Assembly (NCBI GenBank): GCA_023388035.1
Contig: JAEWGY010000044.1
Span: 1 to 12,050, forward strand
Direction of reading: 5' to 3'
Length of the DNA stretch: 12,050 nt
From: Bacillota bacterium
GTDB taxonomy: Bacteria; Bacillota_I; Bacilli_A; Erysipelotrichales; Erysipelotrichaceae
In this document: in pieces, positions 1 to 6,747 of the stretch
How the letters are laid out: every line of letters begins with the position of its first letter
How positions within the stretch are numbered: position 1 is the stretch's first letter
Position numbers and translations under genes: made by a program
Notes under the pieces: generated by a model
Seen by the model: the letters and a program-made list of their open reading frames with translations, nothing else
The model's database searches: none
What the model was told of the DNA's origin: nothing

Positions 1-33
1 CAGCGCTTACTTTGCCAATTTCTGAATAGCTTA

Positions 34-62
34 TTGAAAATTATCCTAATATGTGTTAAAGT
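34..62 (+). promoter_or_regulatory. Weak sigma-A-like promoter candidate for the DeoR gene
   Basis: TTGAAA at 34-39 and TAAAGT at 57-62 are separated by 17 bp (5/6 and 4/6 matches to the consensus). This would start transcription near position 69 and leave a roughly 29-nt leader carrying the AGGAG ribosome site. In an AT-rich genome such matches occur by chance. The first 30 bases may instead be the tail of an upstream gene: two frames reach stops at 23-29, and nothing identifies it. Confidence 0.25.
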
Positions 63-97
63 TTAGTCAAAGTTATTCAAACTTGTTCAGGAGTTAT

Positions 98-850
98 ATG
101 GAGCATAAACATCAAGAAATTTTAGAAATTCTTAAAAGAGAAAATAGTCTTAAATTAACTGAAATCTGTAAATTAACCTATCTTTCAAGATCCACCGTTA
201 GAAGAGTATTAATAGCACTAGAGCAGCAAGGATTAGTGAAAAGATATTATGGTGGGGTTAGCTTAGTTAGTAAATCTATAAGTGAAAAGCCCTATAATAT
301 TAGGGCTAGTGAAAATATTAAATTAAAAGAGCTGATCTGTGCTAAGGCAGCTAGTTTTGTACATGATCATAGCGTTATCTTCATTGATTCAAGCTCTACT
401 ACCTATTATCTTTTAAGTCATCTAAAAAACTTCAATCATATTACCATCATCACTAATTCAATTGAAATAGCCTTGTATTTTAAAGATTATAGCTCTATTA
501 AAGTTTATCTTACGCCTGGTTATCTTAAGACTAATTCAGTTTCAATCATTGGTGAATTTACCAGTGAATTTCTTGATCACTTCAAGGCTGATCTTGCTTT
601 TTACTCTTGTAAGTCCTTTGATTATGATTCTTTTTATGAAGGAGATGAACTTCAGGCCAATGTTAAAAAGCGCATGATGAAAAATGCTAAGCTTAATATT
701 ATTTTATGTGATTCCACTAAATTTAATAAAAGTGCTTATTTTAGACTATGTAATTTTAAGGATATTGATTATTTAATTAGCGACCTTGAATTAAATGATG
801 ATTTAGCCTTATTATTAGAATCATCTAATTGTACTTATCTTAAAGCATAA
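98..850 (+). CDS. DeoR/GlpR-family transcriptional repressor
   Basis: A 250-residue protein of the usual DeoR-family length. Residues 1-55 form the N-terminal winged helix-turn-helix: STVRRVLIALEQQGLVKRYY corresponds to the canonical VS..TIRRDL..LE..G...R segment and is followed by GGV. Residues about 75-245 are the DeoR C-terminal sensor domain of the phosphosugar-isomerase fold. It shows the phosphate-loop equivalent IDSSSTT (96-102), ITNS (118-121), a VKKRMM helix (189-194) and CDSTKF (204-209). Family members repress sugar or nucleoside catabolism operons and are released by a phosphorylated sugar; the ligand cannot be told here. ATG 98 is chosen over GTG 53 because AGGAG lies at 89-93 and the HTH begins directly after it. 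No metabolic operon is visible downstream, so its targets must lie upstream or elsewhere. No terminator is evident after the stop. Confidence 0.9.
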   Translation: MEHKHQEILEILKRENSLKLTEICKLTYLSRSTVRRVLIALEQQGLVKRYYGGVSLVSKSISEKPYNIRASENIKLKELICAKAASFVHDHSVIFIDSSSTTYYLLSHLKNFNHITIITNSIEIALYFKDYSSIKVYLTPGYLKTNSVSIIGEFTSEFLDHFKADLAFYSCKSFDYDSFYEGDELQANVKKRMMKNAKLNIILCDSTKFNKSAYFRLCNFKDIDYLISDLELNDDLALLLESSNCTYLKA

Positions 851-1076
851 AACTATCTATAATTCTAAAGATCCTGTTATCAACAATTTGTACTACTAAA
901 TAATCTACATCTTCTAATTTGGTAATAAACTTTTTGATAATTGGATGATTTTCATATCCACTTAGTCTTCCTTTAAAATATGCTATTGTTAGCATCTATT
1001 CTTGATTGACTTTGTATACTATGCCTCAAAGGTTTTGTGGATTGAAACTTAATATATAAACGAAAACATGATCATT
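840..1076 (-). pseudogene. Remnant of a small ADNR-motif domain protein (DUF3990-like?), two in-frame stops
   Basis: One minus-strand frame reads from about 1076 to a TAA at 842-840. It is interrupted by TGA at 1028-1026 and TAG at 998-996. The pieces read NDHVFVYILSFNPQNL, then GIVYKVNQE, then a 51-codon piece from ATG 995 that includes AYFKGRL, DVDYLVVQIVDNR and IFRIIDSFM. The last part resembles the C-terminal pattern 'DYiiaPIADNRmf.iid.F' that I recall from uncharacterised Firmicutes proteins related to DUF3990; the family name is uncertain. The TAG falls where a Trp (TGG) would fit, giving EWMLTIAYF. There is no N-terminal half, and the 3' end runs about 11 bp into the convergent DeoR gene, so the gene is truncated as well as broken. 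I infer a decaying gene rather than a live 51-residue protein, because ATG 995 directly follows a stop and has no ribosome site. Confidence 0.5.
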
Positions 1077-2325
1077 ATATTTTTTCTTTTCCAAGAAACA
1101 AATCAATCGCATTTATATGATGAACACCTTCTTGCTTATCACGGAATTTATCTAATGAAATGATATAACGCGGGTAACCATCTCTTATTTGTCTAAACGG
1201 TCGATACTCTCGCTCTTTAATACGTTCAGTAGCTTTTAAATCTTCACCTTGCAAAGTATAAGCAACTTGAATATAGGCGTAATCCCCATTTTTTTGCGTA
1301 CAATAAAATCACATTCTAATGTTCCGATCTTACCAATACTAATCTGGTAATCGTGACTAGCTAAATATAAATAAACGATATTTTCGAGTGATGGTCCAAA
1401 ACTTAATCTATTATCTGTATTCATCGCAAAATATATGGCCATATCTGATAAATAATATTTTTGTTCTCTTCTTATAGCCTCTTTGCTCTTTAAATCGAAT
1501 CGATTACATTCATATATTATTTTTGCTTTTTTTAACTCTTCAACATACCCTCTAACTGTTGTTGCTTTTGTTTTGTATCCCTCCTTTTTCAAGCATATGA
1601 GAAGATTATTCAATGAAAAAGGAGCCGAATAATTATTAAGAAGAAAAGACTGTACTCTTTCATATACTGGAATATTTCTGATTTTTTTTCTTGTCTTTAC
1701 ATCTTTTTCAAAGATCTCAGAAATAATCCCTCTTGTATATGTTTGCCTAGTTAAAATATCATCAAATTCTAAAGTTTTAGGAAATCCCCCGTTCACAACG
1801 TATTCTTCAAATTCTAAATACAGATCTTGGTTTATATCTTTTTTAAAAAAACTTTTCATATCTAAAAATTCAGAAAAATCTAATGTGAACGTTTCGAAAT
1901 TCAAATATCGGCCAGTAAGTTTTGTAGAGATCTCATCACTTAGCAAATAAGAGTTCGAACCGGTAATAAATATTGAATATCCCTCTTCTGCATAGGTGTG
2001 CACAACACTTTCGAATCCAAAGACATTTTGAATTTCATCGATAAATAAATAATATTTATCTTCTTTTCCTAGCATTGATTCAATTATTGATTCAAGTTCT
2101 TCAGGTGTTTTAATATTTTTATATCCTCTTCTATCCAATGGAATATAGATAATTTGTTTTTCTTCTATCCCTCTTTCAAGTAGCTCATTCATAATTAATC
2201 GTAAAAGAAAAGATTTTCCACATCTTCTAATACCCGTGATTACCTTTATAATATCACTATCATAAAACTCTATTTAAGGGTACTATTTTATATAATTTTA
2301 ATTTTTTAGTACCTTTAATACGCAT
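1075..2325 (-). pseudogene. Frameshifted AAA ATPase with C-terminal DUF4143 domain
   Basis: The longest uninterrupted frame (2192-1236) covers most of an ATPase of the AAA_14/DUF4143 type, but both ends lie in other frames. The Walker A GIRRCGKS is encoded at 2234-2211, in frame but upstream of ATG 2192. That frame is open only to a TAA at 2276-2274. Joining across one nucleotide there reaches ATG 2325 and restores an N-terminus of plausible length. Walker B is YLFIDEIQ, and TGSNSYLLS is the sensor region. Near the 3' end an A7 run (1295-1289) shifts the frame. With one extra A it continues NGDYAYIQVAYTL ... YIISLDKF ... NAIDLFLGKEKI to TAA 1077-1075, the classic DUF4143 tail. The restored length of about 416 residues fits the family. 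Such ATPases are common solitary genes of unclear role in host-associated Firmicutes. Polymerase slippage on A7 or a sequencing error could explain the 3' break but not the 5' one. Confidence 0.8.
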
Positions 2326-2664
2326 TTATCGGTGAAATAAATAAATACTTTAAATCGTTTTTGTCGCTTACTTGTTGTATTATCAGACCATCTTATAATT
2401 ATTTTTTGCCATAAATTAAAATCAATTCAAGACAATTACTTATGAAAAATAGAAAAAACAACCAATAATGGTTGTTTTTATAATTATTAATGATCAATAG
2501 CTAATTTGTGACGCCAACACATGACGCTTACCTAGATAATGGCACAGATATAAGAATTACTGTTGATAGAAGTAATATTATCATTTAATACGTCTTTTTC
2601 CTTTAGTATCTTCATTTCTTCATCATAATAGTTTGTAAGTGTTTAAGAAAATAATAAAGCACTA
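2326..2664. other. Intergenic region without an assignable gene
   Basis: Apart from the hairpin at 2454-2479 I see no recognisable gene. On the minus strand there is an open stretch ending at TAG 2534-2532, with an internal ATG at 2615 that would give 27 residues (starts MKILKEKDVLNDN). A second short stretch starts at ATG 2412 (MAKNNYKMV, then stop), overlapped by a frame reading WSDNTTSKRQKRFKVF. Neither has a convincing ribosome site. They look like coding remnants next to the broken ATPase, but chance cannot be excluded. TGACGC occurs twice, 13 bp apart, around 2509-2528. Confidence 0.4.
2454..2479. terminator. Bidirectional intrinsic terminator
   Basis: A perfect 10-bp inverted repeat, AAAAACAACC / GGTTGTTTTT, encloses a 6-nt loop. 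It gives a GC-containing stem core followed by a U-run in either direction. It lies 186 bp beyond the stop of the GT4 gene and most likely ends the 6665-2665 minus-strand transcript, shielding the decayed ATPase region from read-through. Confidence 0.8.
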
Positions 2665-3801
2665 TCAATTTTGCTTATGGTCAAAAATTCGATCAAATTC
2701 GCTAATGATTTTTGAATTATCGTAGTGATACTCTTTAAGTCCTTCCTTCATTTGTTTTAAGAGAGCTTTTTGATCTTTTAACTTTAGAAGCATATTATAT
2801 AATTCATCTTCATCATTAGGGATGATAAAACCATTTTCACCCTCTTTAATTTGCTCATTAACACCTGCGACCTGCGTGCTTAAAATAGGAGTAGTAGCCA
2901 GTAATGATTCGATTACAATTGTTGGATAACCTTCATATAAAGAGCATAAAACAAAAAGATCACTTGCTTTAATGTGGGGATAGGGATTTTCCATAATACC
3001 ATAGAGCGTTATATTATCCATCTTTAAATTACTTATTAATTTTTTATATTCCCCTTTTAAAGGTCCATCACCAATTAAATGTAAATGATAATAATCTTTT
3101 AGTATATGGGCCTTTCTTATAATGCGATCAAGTGCTTTTTGAGGATGAAATCTAGCAACTGCAATTAAGTTGATTTTATCATTTTTAAAATGAATTGTTT
3201 CTTTCATGCTTAATTTTTTAATGCGCTTTTCATCAATCGGATTAGGGATACAGATAGAATTTAATTTGCCGAAAATCTGATTAAAATTTTCTAAGATGGT
3301 CTTAGAACTAAATATATTTAAATCAATTCTAGCAAGGCTTTTTTTAAATAATTTTAAATGATAACCAGCATAGTTATATTTACCATAATCAGTTTGAACC
3401 CAGTTTAATTTTAACTTAGAATTACCATAAGCTGTAAAAATAGTACAGAATCCTTCCTTAGCAGCTAATTCCACATCATAATCATTTAAATTTAGTTTTT
3501 TTCTTTCTTTTCGAATACGTTTTTTAATTAAACCTGTTTTCATATAGAAAATTAGTCTTAACTTAGAAAAAAGATTATTAAGCTTACATTTTTTAAGACT
3601 AATATCAACGGTTTTAAAAAAATTACCACCTTTGATAAGTCTAGCATGGGGAGGTATTTCTTTCATTAATTCACCGTGAGGATGTAATACTAATAAATCA
3701 ATTTGATATTTATTTGTATCTAAATTATTAATCAGATTATTAACTATTCTTGCTACCCCACCCATTTGCATTTCATCATTTACAATTAAAATTCTCTTCA
3801 T
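2665..3801 (-). CDS. GT4-family (GT-B fold) glycosyltransferase
   Basis: A 378-residue protein of normal length for the family. It should transfer a sugar from a nucleotide-sugar donor to a growing glycan, probably a cell-surface polysaccharide or glycolipid at the inner face of the membrane. The N-terminal Rossmann half opens with ILIVND and the glycine-rich acceptor loop MGGVARIV (13-20). The donor half has NLIAVARFHPQK (211-222, with R217 and K222 as the usual phosphate-binding pair), HLIGDGP (241-247) and the retaining-GT EX7E motif (E290 and E298 in YEGYPTIVIE). Its ATG overlaps the TGA of the upstream GT2 gene as ATGA, indicating translational coupling. No signal peptide or membrane segment is seen. 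Donor and acceptor cannot be deduced. Confidence 0.9.
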   Translation of the reverse strand: MKRILIVNDEMQMGGVARIVNNLINNLDTNKYQIDLLVLHPHGELMKEIPPHARLIKGGNFFKTVDISLKKCKLNNLFSKLRLIFYMKTGLIKKRIRKERKKLNLNDYDVELAAKEGFCTIFTAYGNSKLKLNWVQTDYGKYNYAGYHLKLFKKSLARIDLNIFSSKTILENFNQIFGKLNSICIPNPIDEKRIKKLSMKETIHFKNDKINLIAVARFHPQKALDRIIRKAHILKDYYHLHLIGDGPLKGEYKKLISNLKMDNITLYGIMENPYPHIKASDLFVLCSLYEGYPTIVIESLLATTPILSTQVAGVNEQIKEGENGFIIPNDEDELYNMLLKLKDQKALLKQMKEGLKEYHYDNSKIISEFDRIFDHKQN

Positions 3802-4754
3802 TTATGGTAGATCCTATCTATTAAAAAGAAAAAACGATGTTTAAAAAGAAAGACTGCAATTTTAAATTTTAAGCCTCTTTTAGCGCATAAAAATTGTGGA
3901 TACCAAGCTATTATTTTCTCGTTTAAGATACTCAAATGCTTTTTATAGTATTGCTTTCTTTCTTTGTAACTTTTAGCTTTCCCAATCTTCATATTAGTCA
4001 TAATAAAGCCATTAATTATAACCATAGTATAATAAATATCAAAATTAAATCTTTCATTTTCTAATAAAGCCTTATATAACATTTCTAAAGCGGTATAAAT
4101 ATCAAAAAGTTTATGATTAAGAATATGTGTTATTGATCCTTCACGCTGTACATAGTAATAAAGTTTTTCATTTAGATGCTTAACCTTATTAGCCTTAATA
4201 ATTAATTTAGGTATAAATGCTAAATCTTCATAGTACATACCAATAGGAAATCTTAAAGAGCCTAAAAAGCTACGCTTAATAACCCGATTATTAGCTGAAT
4301 GACCTTTCATAATAATACTAGGATCACTTTTAAAATCACTTAAATATGAACTAGAAAAGATTAAATCTTCATAATGATCACCGTAATCATTGATAATATT
4401 AAAAGAAAGTATATCAATATCCTCAGTTAGATTCTTATCAATTAGCTCCAGTGTTTTTAAATCGATGTAATCATCTGAATCAACAAAGAAAAGATACTCA
4501 CCACTCGCCTTTGTGATTCCATAATTTCTGGCATCAGATAAACCACCATTTGATTTTGAATATATTTTAAATCTTGAATCATCATTAATTAATTGCTTGG
4601 CTATATTAATACTATTATCACTACTACCATCATCAATTATTAAACATTCAAAATTCTTAAATGATTGATTCATGATACTTTCTAATGACTTTTTGATATA
4701 TTTTTCTACATTATAAACAGGGAAAATGATTGAAAATCGTATCTCTTTAAACAT
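3798..4754 (-). CDS. GT2-family (GT-A fold) glycosyltransferase, EpsJ/WcaA type
   Basis: A 318-residue inverting-type glycosyltransferase. Residues 7-98 hold the full GT-A signature: SIIFPVYNVEKYI, the nucleotide-binding IIDDGSSDNS (39-48), SNGGLSDARNYG (68-79) and the metal-binding VDSDD (91-95). YYEDLAF (174-180) matches the ED motif that supplies the catalytic base in this subfamily. The C-terminal 120 residues are basic with a hydrophobic patch near 295-312, which may dock on the membrane. It pairs with the following GT4 gene by a 4-nt ATGA overlap, so the two probably add successive sugars to one glycan. It has its own extended -10 element 6 nt before the ATG and no Shine-Dalgarno, suggesting a separate leaderless transcript besides read-through from the upstream genes. 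Specificity is unknown. Confidence 0.9.
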   Translation of the reverse strand: MFKEIRFSIIFPVYNVEKYIKKSLESIMNQSFKNFECLIIDDGSSDNSINIAKQLINDDSRFKIYSKSNGGLSDARNYGITKASGEYLFFVDSDDYIDLKTLELIDKNLTEDIDILSFNIINDYGDHYEDLIFSSSYLSDFKSDPSIIMKGHSANNRVIKRSFLGSLRFPIGMYYEDLAFIPKLIIKANKVKHLNEKLYYYVQREGSITHILNHKLFDIYTALEMLYKALLENERFNFDIYYTMVIINGFIMTNMKIGKAKSYKERKQYYKKHLSILNEKIIAWYPQFLCAKRGLKFKIAVFLFKHRFFFLIDRIYHK

Positions 4755-4760
4755 AATTAA

Positions 4761-4769
4761 ATTATATCA
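4761..4769 (-). promoter_or_regulatory. Extended -10 promoter for the GT2 gene, leaderless start
   Basis: On the minus strand TGATATAAT is a perfect extended -10 (TGnTATAAT). The last T is 6 nt from the ATG at 4754, which places +1 on or next to the start codon. No good -35 is found 16-18 bp upstream, which is tolerable for extended -10 promoters. It occupies most of the 19-bp gap after the HAD gene. Confidence 0.55.
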
Positions 4770-4773
4770 CAAT

Positions 4774-5391
4774 TCAATCTAAAACTATTTCACTTAAATC
4801 ATCATAGATCAGATCGTGTTTCTTACTTAACACTTCCTTACTATTATGCCCATAAGTCACTAAATAACATTTAGCATTAATCATCCTTGCGATTTCTAAA
4901 TCGTGTAAAGTATCACCAACTAAATAGTATTCACCTTTATTATTCTTTATGAATTCTCTGGCTAATTTCATTTTACTATTAGCGTATATATCATTAATGC
5001 CTAAGACCAAATCAAATTCATCTTTGATTCCTAAATAATCTAAACTATCATTTAATAATTTAATTTCACAAGCTGACAAAATAACGATTGTATAATCTTT
5101 TTCTTTAGCTTTTATAATAAATTCTCTAAGACCTTTATAAATTTTGATAGATTTAAAATTTTTTAAATATAGATTATACCATTCCTTGGAAATATTGTTT
5201 AAATCTACTTCTTTAAAACCTAATTTTAAATAATATTCACTTACTGGAAAAGTAAAAATACGCTTATATTCATTTAATGTTAATTCACTTCTTATTTTGT
5301 ATTTAAATAATAATTTATTAATAATCTTAAGTGATAAGGCGACATCATCACAAATAGTGCCATTAAAATCAAATATTAAATATTTTTTCAT
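4774..5391 (-). CDS. HAD-superfamily phosphatase (phosphoglycolate phosphatase-like)
   Basis: A 205-residue soluble HAD hydrolase with an alpha-helical cap between motifs I and II. Motif I is FDFNGT (7-12): nucleophile D8, with N10 in place of the usual second Asp. Motif II is VILSA (S106). The motif III lysine is K140 or K142. Motif IV is VGDTLHDLE (158-166, with D160 and D164). The Asn variant is, to my knowledge, a recognised subgroup among small Firmicutes HAD phosphatases, so activity may be kept with an altered acid/base step. Substrates are probably small phosphate esters such as 2-phosphoglycolate or nucleotides; the sequence does not decide. The start overlaps the end of the Abi-like gene by 23 nt, and DFNGT sits at the normal distance from this Met, so the start is secure despite a poor ribosome site. 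Confidence 0.85.
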   Translation of the reverse strand: MKKYLIFDFNGTICDDVALSLKIINKLLFKYKIRSELTLNEYKRIFTFPVSEYYLKLGFKEVDLNNISKEWYNLYLKNFKSIKIYKGLREFIIKAKEKDYTIVILSACEIKLLNDSLDYLGIKDEFDLVLGINDIYANSKMKLAREFIKNNKGEYYLVGDTLHDLEIARMINAKCYLVTYGHNSKEVLSKKHDLIYDDLSEIVLD

Positions 5392-6295
5392 TACTCTTTA
5401 ATTTCGTTAACTTTTTCTTATATTCAGTAGTAAAATAATGCTCATTAACTAATTTTAATTTTCCTTCATACTCTTCATTAAGTTTAATGAATGCTAGAAT
5501 GAATTCATTTATTTCTAAGTTAAAATTAAATTTTTCAGCACAGAGTATCATAAGAAAGACTAAGTCAATTAAATGACTAAAATCAATATTTATACCAGAT
5601 TGCTTAGATAAATAGTTTTTTAAATCAGCGTAATCATTCGGATTCTTTAAAAAGCGTAAATCATAGATCACATTATCATGAGCACTAGGGTTACGTAATC
5701 CCTTTAATAATTCAATAATTTTAATGATATTTTTATTCTTTTTACTAAGCTTTAAATAAACTGAATATTCTTCACAAATATTATCTTTTAAACTTAGTAA
5801 TATCTTATGGAAAGAACTAAGTGAAAGATACTCAAAAATTACCCAAATATCAATTTTAGTAAAATCATTAATATTAAATTTTTTAAGTGATTTGATTAAT
5901 TCAGTATCCTTAAAAGCATGTAGATTAGACTTAAATAAATTACTGATATTTATTATTTCAGTTTCTTTTATTAAAGTCAAAAACTTATCAGTCTTAGCAA
6001 TATTTTTTCGATAAATCACAAAATTAATAAAACTCTGTTTTATTGCTGATTCAATGTTAATTAATAGGGATAGAAATAGAGCTTTTAATTTATCATCAAA
6101 CTTGATTAGATCATGAATTTCATCATAGCTACTAATGTTTAAACGATTATTGTAGCTATGAAAAAAACGATAATTCTTATAACCATGATAATAACCGTCT
6201 CTTAATAATTCAGCTTTGTTACGTTTATTAAAAATTATCCCTTTTTCTTTAAATTTTAAAACAAATTCATCTAGATTTAAATAATCTTTAGGCAT
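5369..6295 (-). CDS. Abi_2/AbiF-AbiD-type HEPN-domain protein (putative abortive infection)
   Basis: A 308-residue protein matching the Abi_2 pattern from end to end. It has an N-terminal YLNLDEFVLKFKEKGI helix, LLRDGYYHGYKNYRFF (30-45), FDDKLKALFLSLLINIESAI (66-85) and the HEPN motif LRNPSAHDNVIYDLRF (200-215), where R201 and H206 form R-x4-H. HEPN proteins with this motif are often metal-independent RNases. Abi_2 members include lactococcal AbiD and AbiF, which stop phage growth by killing or arresting the host cell; the target is not established here. It is translationally coupled to its neighbours: its ATG overlaps the upstream stop by 8 nt, and its end overlaps the HAD gene by 23 nt. No repeat array or structured RNA partner is visible beside it. 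It is predicted cytoplasmic. Family assignment is strong; a defence role in this species is inference. Confidence 0.85.
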   Translation of the reverse strand: MPKDYLNLDEFVLKFKEKGIIFNKRNKAELLRDGYYHGYKNYRFFHSYNNRLNISSYDEIHDLIKFDDKLKALFLSLLINIESAIKQSFINFVIYRKNIAKTDKFLTLIKETEIINISNLFKSNLHAFKDTELIKSLKKFNINDFTKIDIWVIFEYLSLSSFHKILLSLKDNICEEYSVYLKLSKKNKNIIKIIELLKGLRNPSAHDNVIYDLRFLKNPNDYADLKNYLSKQSGINIDFSHLIDLVFLMILCAEKFNFNLEINEFILAFIKLNEEYEGKLKLVNEHYFTTEYKKKLTKLKSNEKIFNI

Positions 6296-6665
6296 CTAAA
6301 TTAAGCCAATCTGGGATGGTGTTTTCTCTTTTTAATAATACAGCCTTTTGAAAACCCATACTATTTAAAAAATTCATAACAATAGGAAAATCTTCCTCTT
6401 CCATTCCCACAAGTATTTTAACATCAAAACTCTTATTAATAATATCAACGCAAACAGCAATCGCTGATACATCATTATGTTTATGAGCGTGATAGGTATT
6501 TAAACCATTAGCATCATCAAAATAAATACCATAGTCATAAGGGTAGATTATTTCATCCATCTCTTCATTACGTGATCCCTTAGGATATACCAATCTAAAA
6601 TTACTATTAATGATAATATTATCTATTTTTTGCCAAAAGTAAGCATTATTTTCATAATTATTCAT
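6288..6665 (-). CDS. Small protein resembling inorganic pyrophosphatase-like proteins
   Basis: A 125-residue protein. YPKGS (27-31), IIYPYDYG (39-46) and the strand-rich segment SAIAVCVDIINKSFDVKILV (67-86) recall short 'inorganic pyrophosphatase' homologues of Firmicutes. Those read FWxxiDxLv...DRPKGSxHPxYp..iYPlDYG...aIictvDl..kdseiKILiGcteeE. The N-terminal FWQKIDNIIINS and GMEEEDF also fit. The central region, where that family has its Asp-rich metal loop, reads DDANGLNTYHAHKHNDV and does not clearly keep it, so catalysis is doubtful. It is the first gene of the minus-strand cluster, with a near-consensus promoter and a leaderless ATG, and its last 8 nt are shared with the Abi-like gene. 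Small size and position would also fit a partner or antidote of the HEPN protein, but nothing in the sequence proves that. Confidence 0.55.
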   Translation of the reverse strand: MNNYENNAYFWQKIDNIIINSNFRLVYPKGSRNEEMDEIIYPYDYGIYFDDANGLNTYHAHKHNDVSAIAVCVDIINKSFDVKILVGMEEEDFPIVMNFLNSMGFQKAVLLKRENTIPDWLNLDA

Positions 6666-6671
6666 AATAAA

Positions 6672-6700
6672 ATTATATACTATTACATTTTAAATGTAAA
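6672..6700 (-). promoter_or_regulatory. Promoter of the five-gene minus-strand cluster (leaderless)
   Basis: TTTACA at 6700-6695 (5/6 match to TTGACA), a 17-bp spacer and perfect TATAAT at 6677-6672. The A of the ATG at 6665 is 7 nt after the hexamer, the normal +1 position, so the message should begin at the start codon. The spacer is largely filled by a palindrome. Confidence 0.7.
6683..6699. promoter_or_regulatory. Palindromic operator candidate TTACATTTTAAATGTAA
   Basis: A perfect 8-bp inverted repeat with a 1-bp centre. It overlaps the -35 and most of the spacer of the leftward promoter and ends 13 bp before the -35 of the dut promoter. Position and symmetry fit a dimeric repressor site for the divergent pair. 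The regulator is unknown; the sequence loosely resembles TACA-n-TGTA operators of BlaI/MecI-type proteins. Confidence 0.45.
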
Positions 6701-6712
6701 TTATAACCTAAA

Positions 6713-6741
6713 TTGTCTTAAAGTCCTTTTGTTTGTATAAT
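6713..6741 (+). promoter_or_regulatory. dut promoter (leaderless)
   Basis: TTGTCT at 6713-6718 (4/6), a 17-bp spacer and perfect TATAAT at 6736-6741. ATG begins at 6748, 6 nt after the hexamer, so +1 should coincide with the start codon. Confidence 0.65.
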
Positions 6742-6747
6742 AATAAT

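Noticed and set aside
59..88. Imperfect inverted repeats (AAGTTT ... AAACTT) before the DeoR gene, a possible autoregulatory operator
   Set aside because: Short, imperfect arms made of common AT-rich words; no second copy to support them.
53..97. GTG-initiated 15-residue extension of the DeoR protein
   Set aside because: The downstream ATG 98 has AGGAG 4 nt upstream, and the HTH domain begins right there; GTG 53 has no ribosome site.
2509..2528. Direct repeat TGACGC twice, 13 bp apart
   Set aside because: Only two short copies; no array, no insertion-sequence end and no neighbouring gene that would use it.
2532..2615. 27-residue minus-strand ORF in the gap after the GT4 gene
   Set aside because: Too short, no good ribosome site, and no recognisable motif; kept only as part of the intergenic description.
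840..2664. Insertion sequence or CRISPR array explaining the decayed region
   Set aside because: No transposase-like frame, terminal inverted repeats, target duplication or regularly spaced repeats could be found.
4755..4773. Terminator between the HAD and GT2 genes
   Set aside because: No inverted repeat is present in the 19 bp; read-through from the upstream genes is therefore likely in addition to the internal promoter.
5369..6295. Type III-style toxin with a tandem-repeat RNA antitoxin beside the Abi_2 gene
   Set aside because: There is no tandem repeat upstream; the gene is preceded immediately by another coding sequence with an 8-nt overlap.
6733..6747. TTG-initiated five-residue extension of dUTPase
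   Set aside because: These bases include the TATAAT -10 box, so they should not be in the transcript; the extension YNNN is just the promoter translated.
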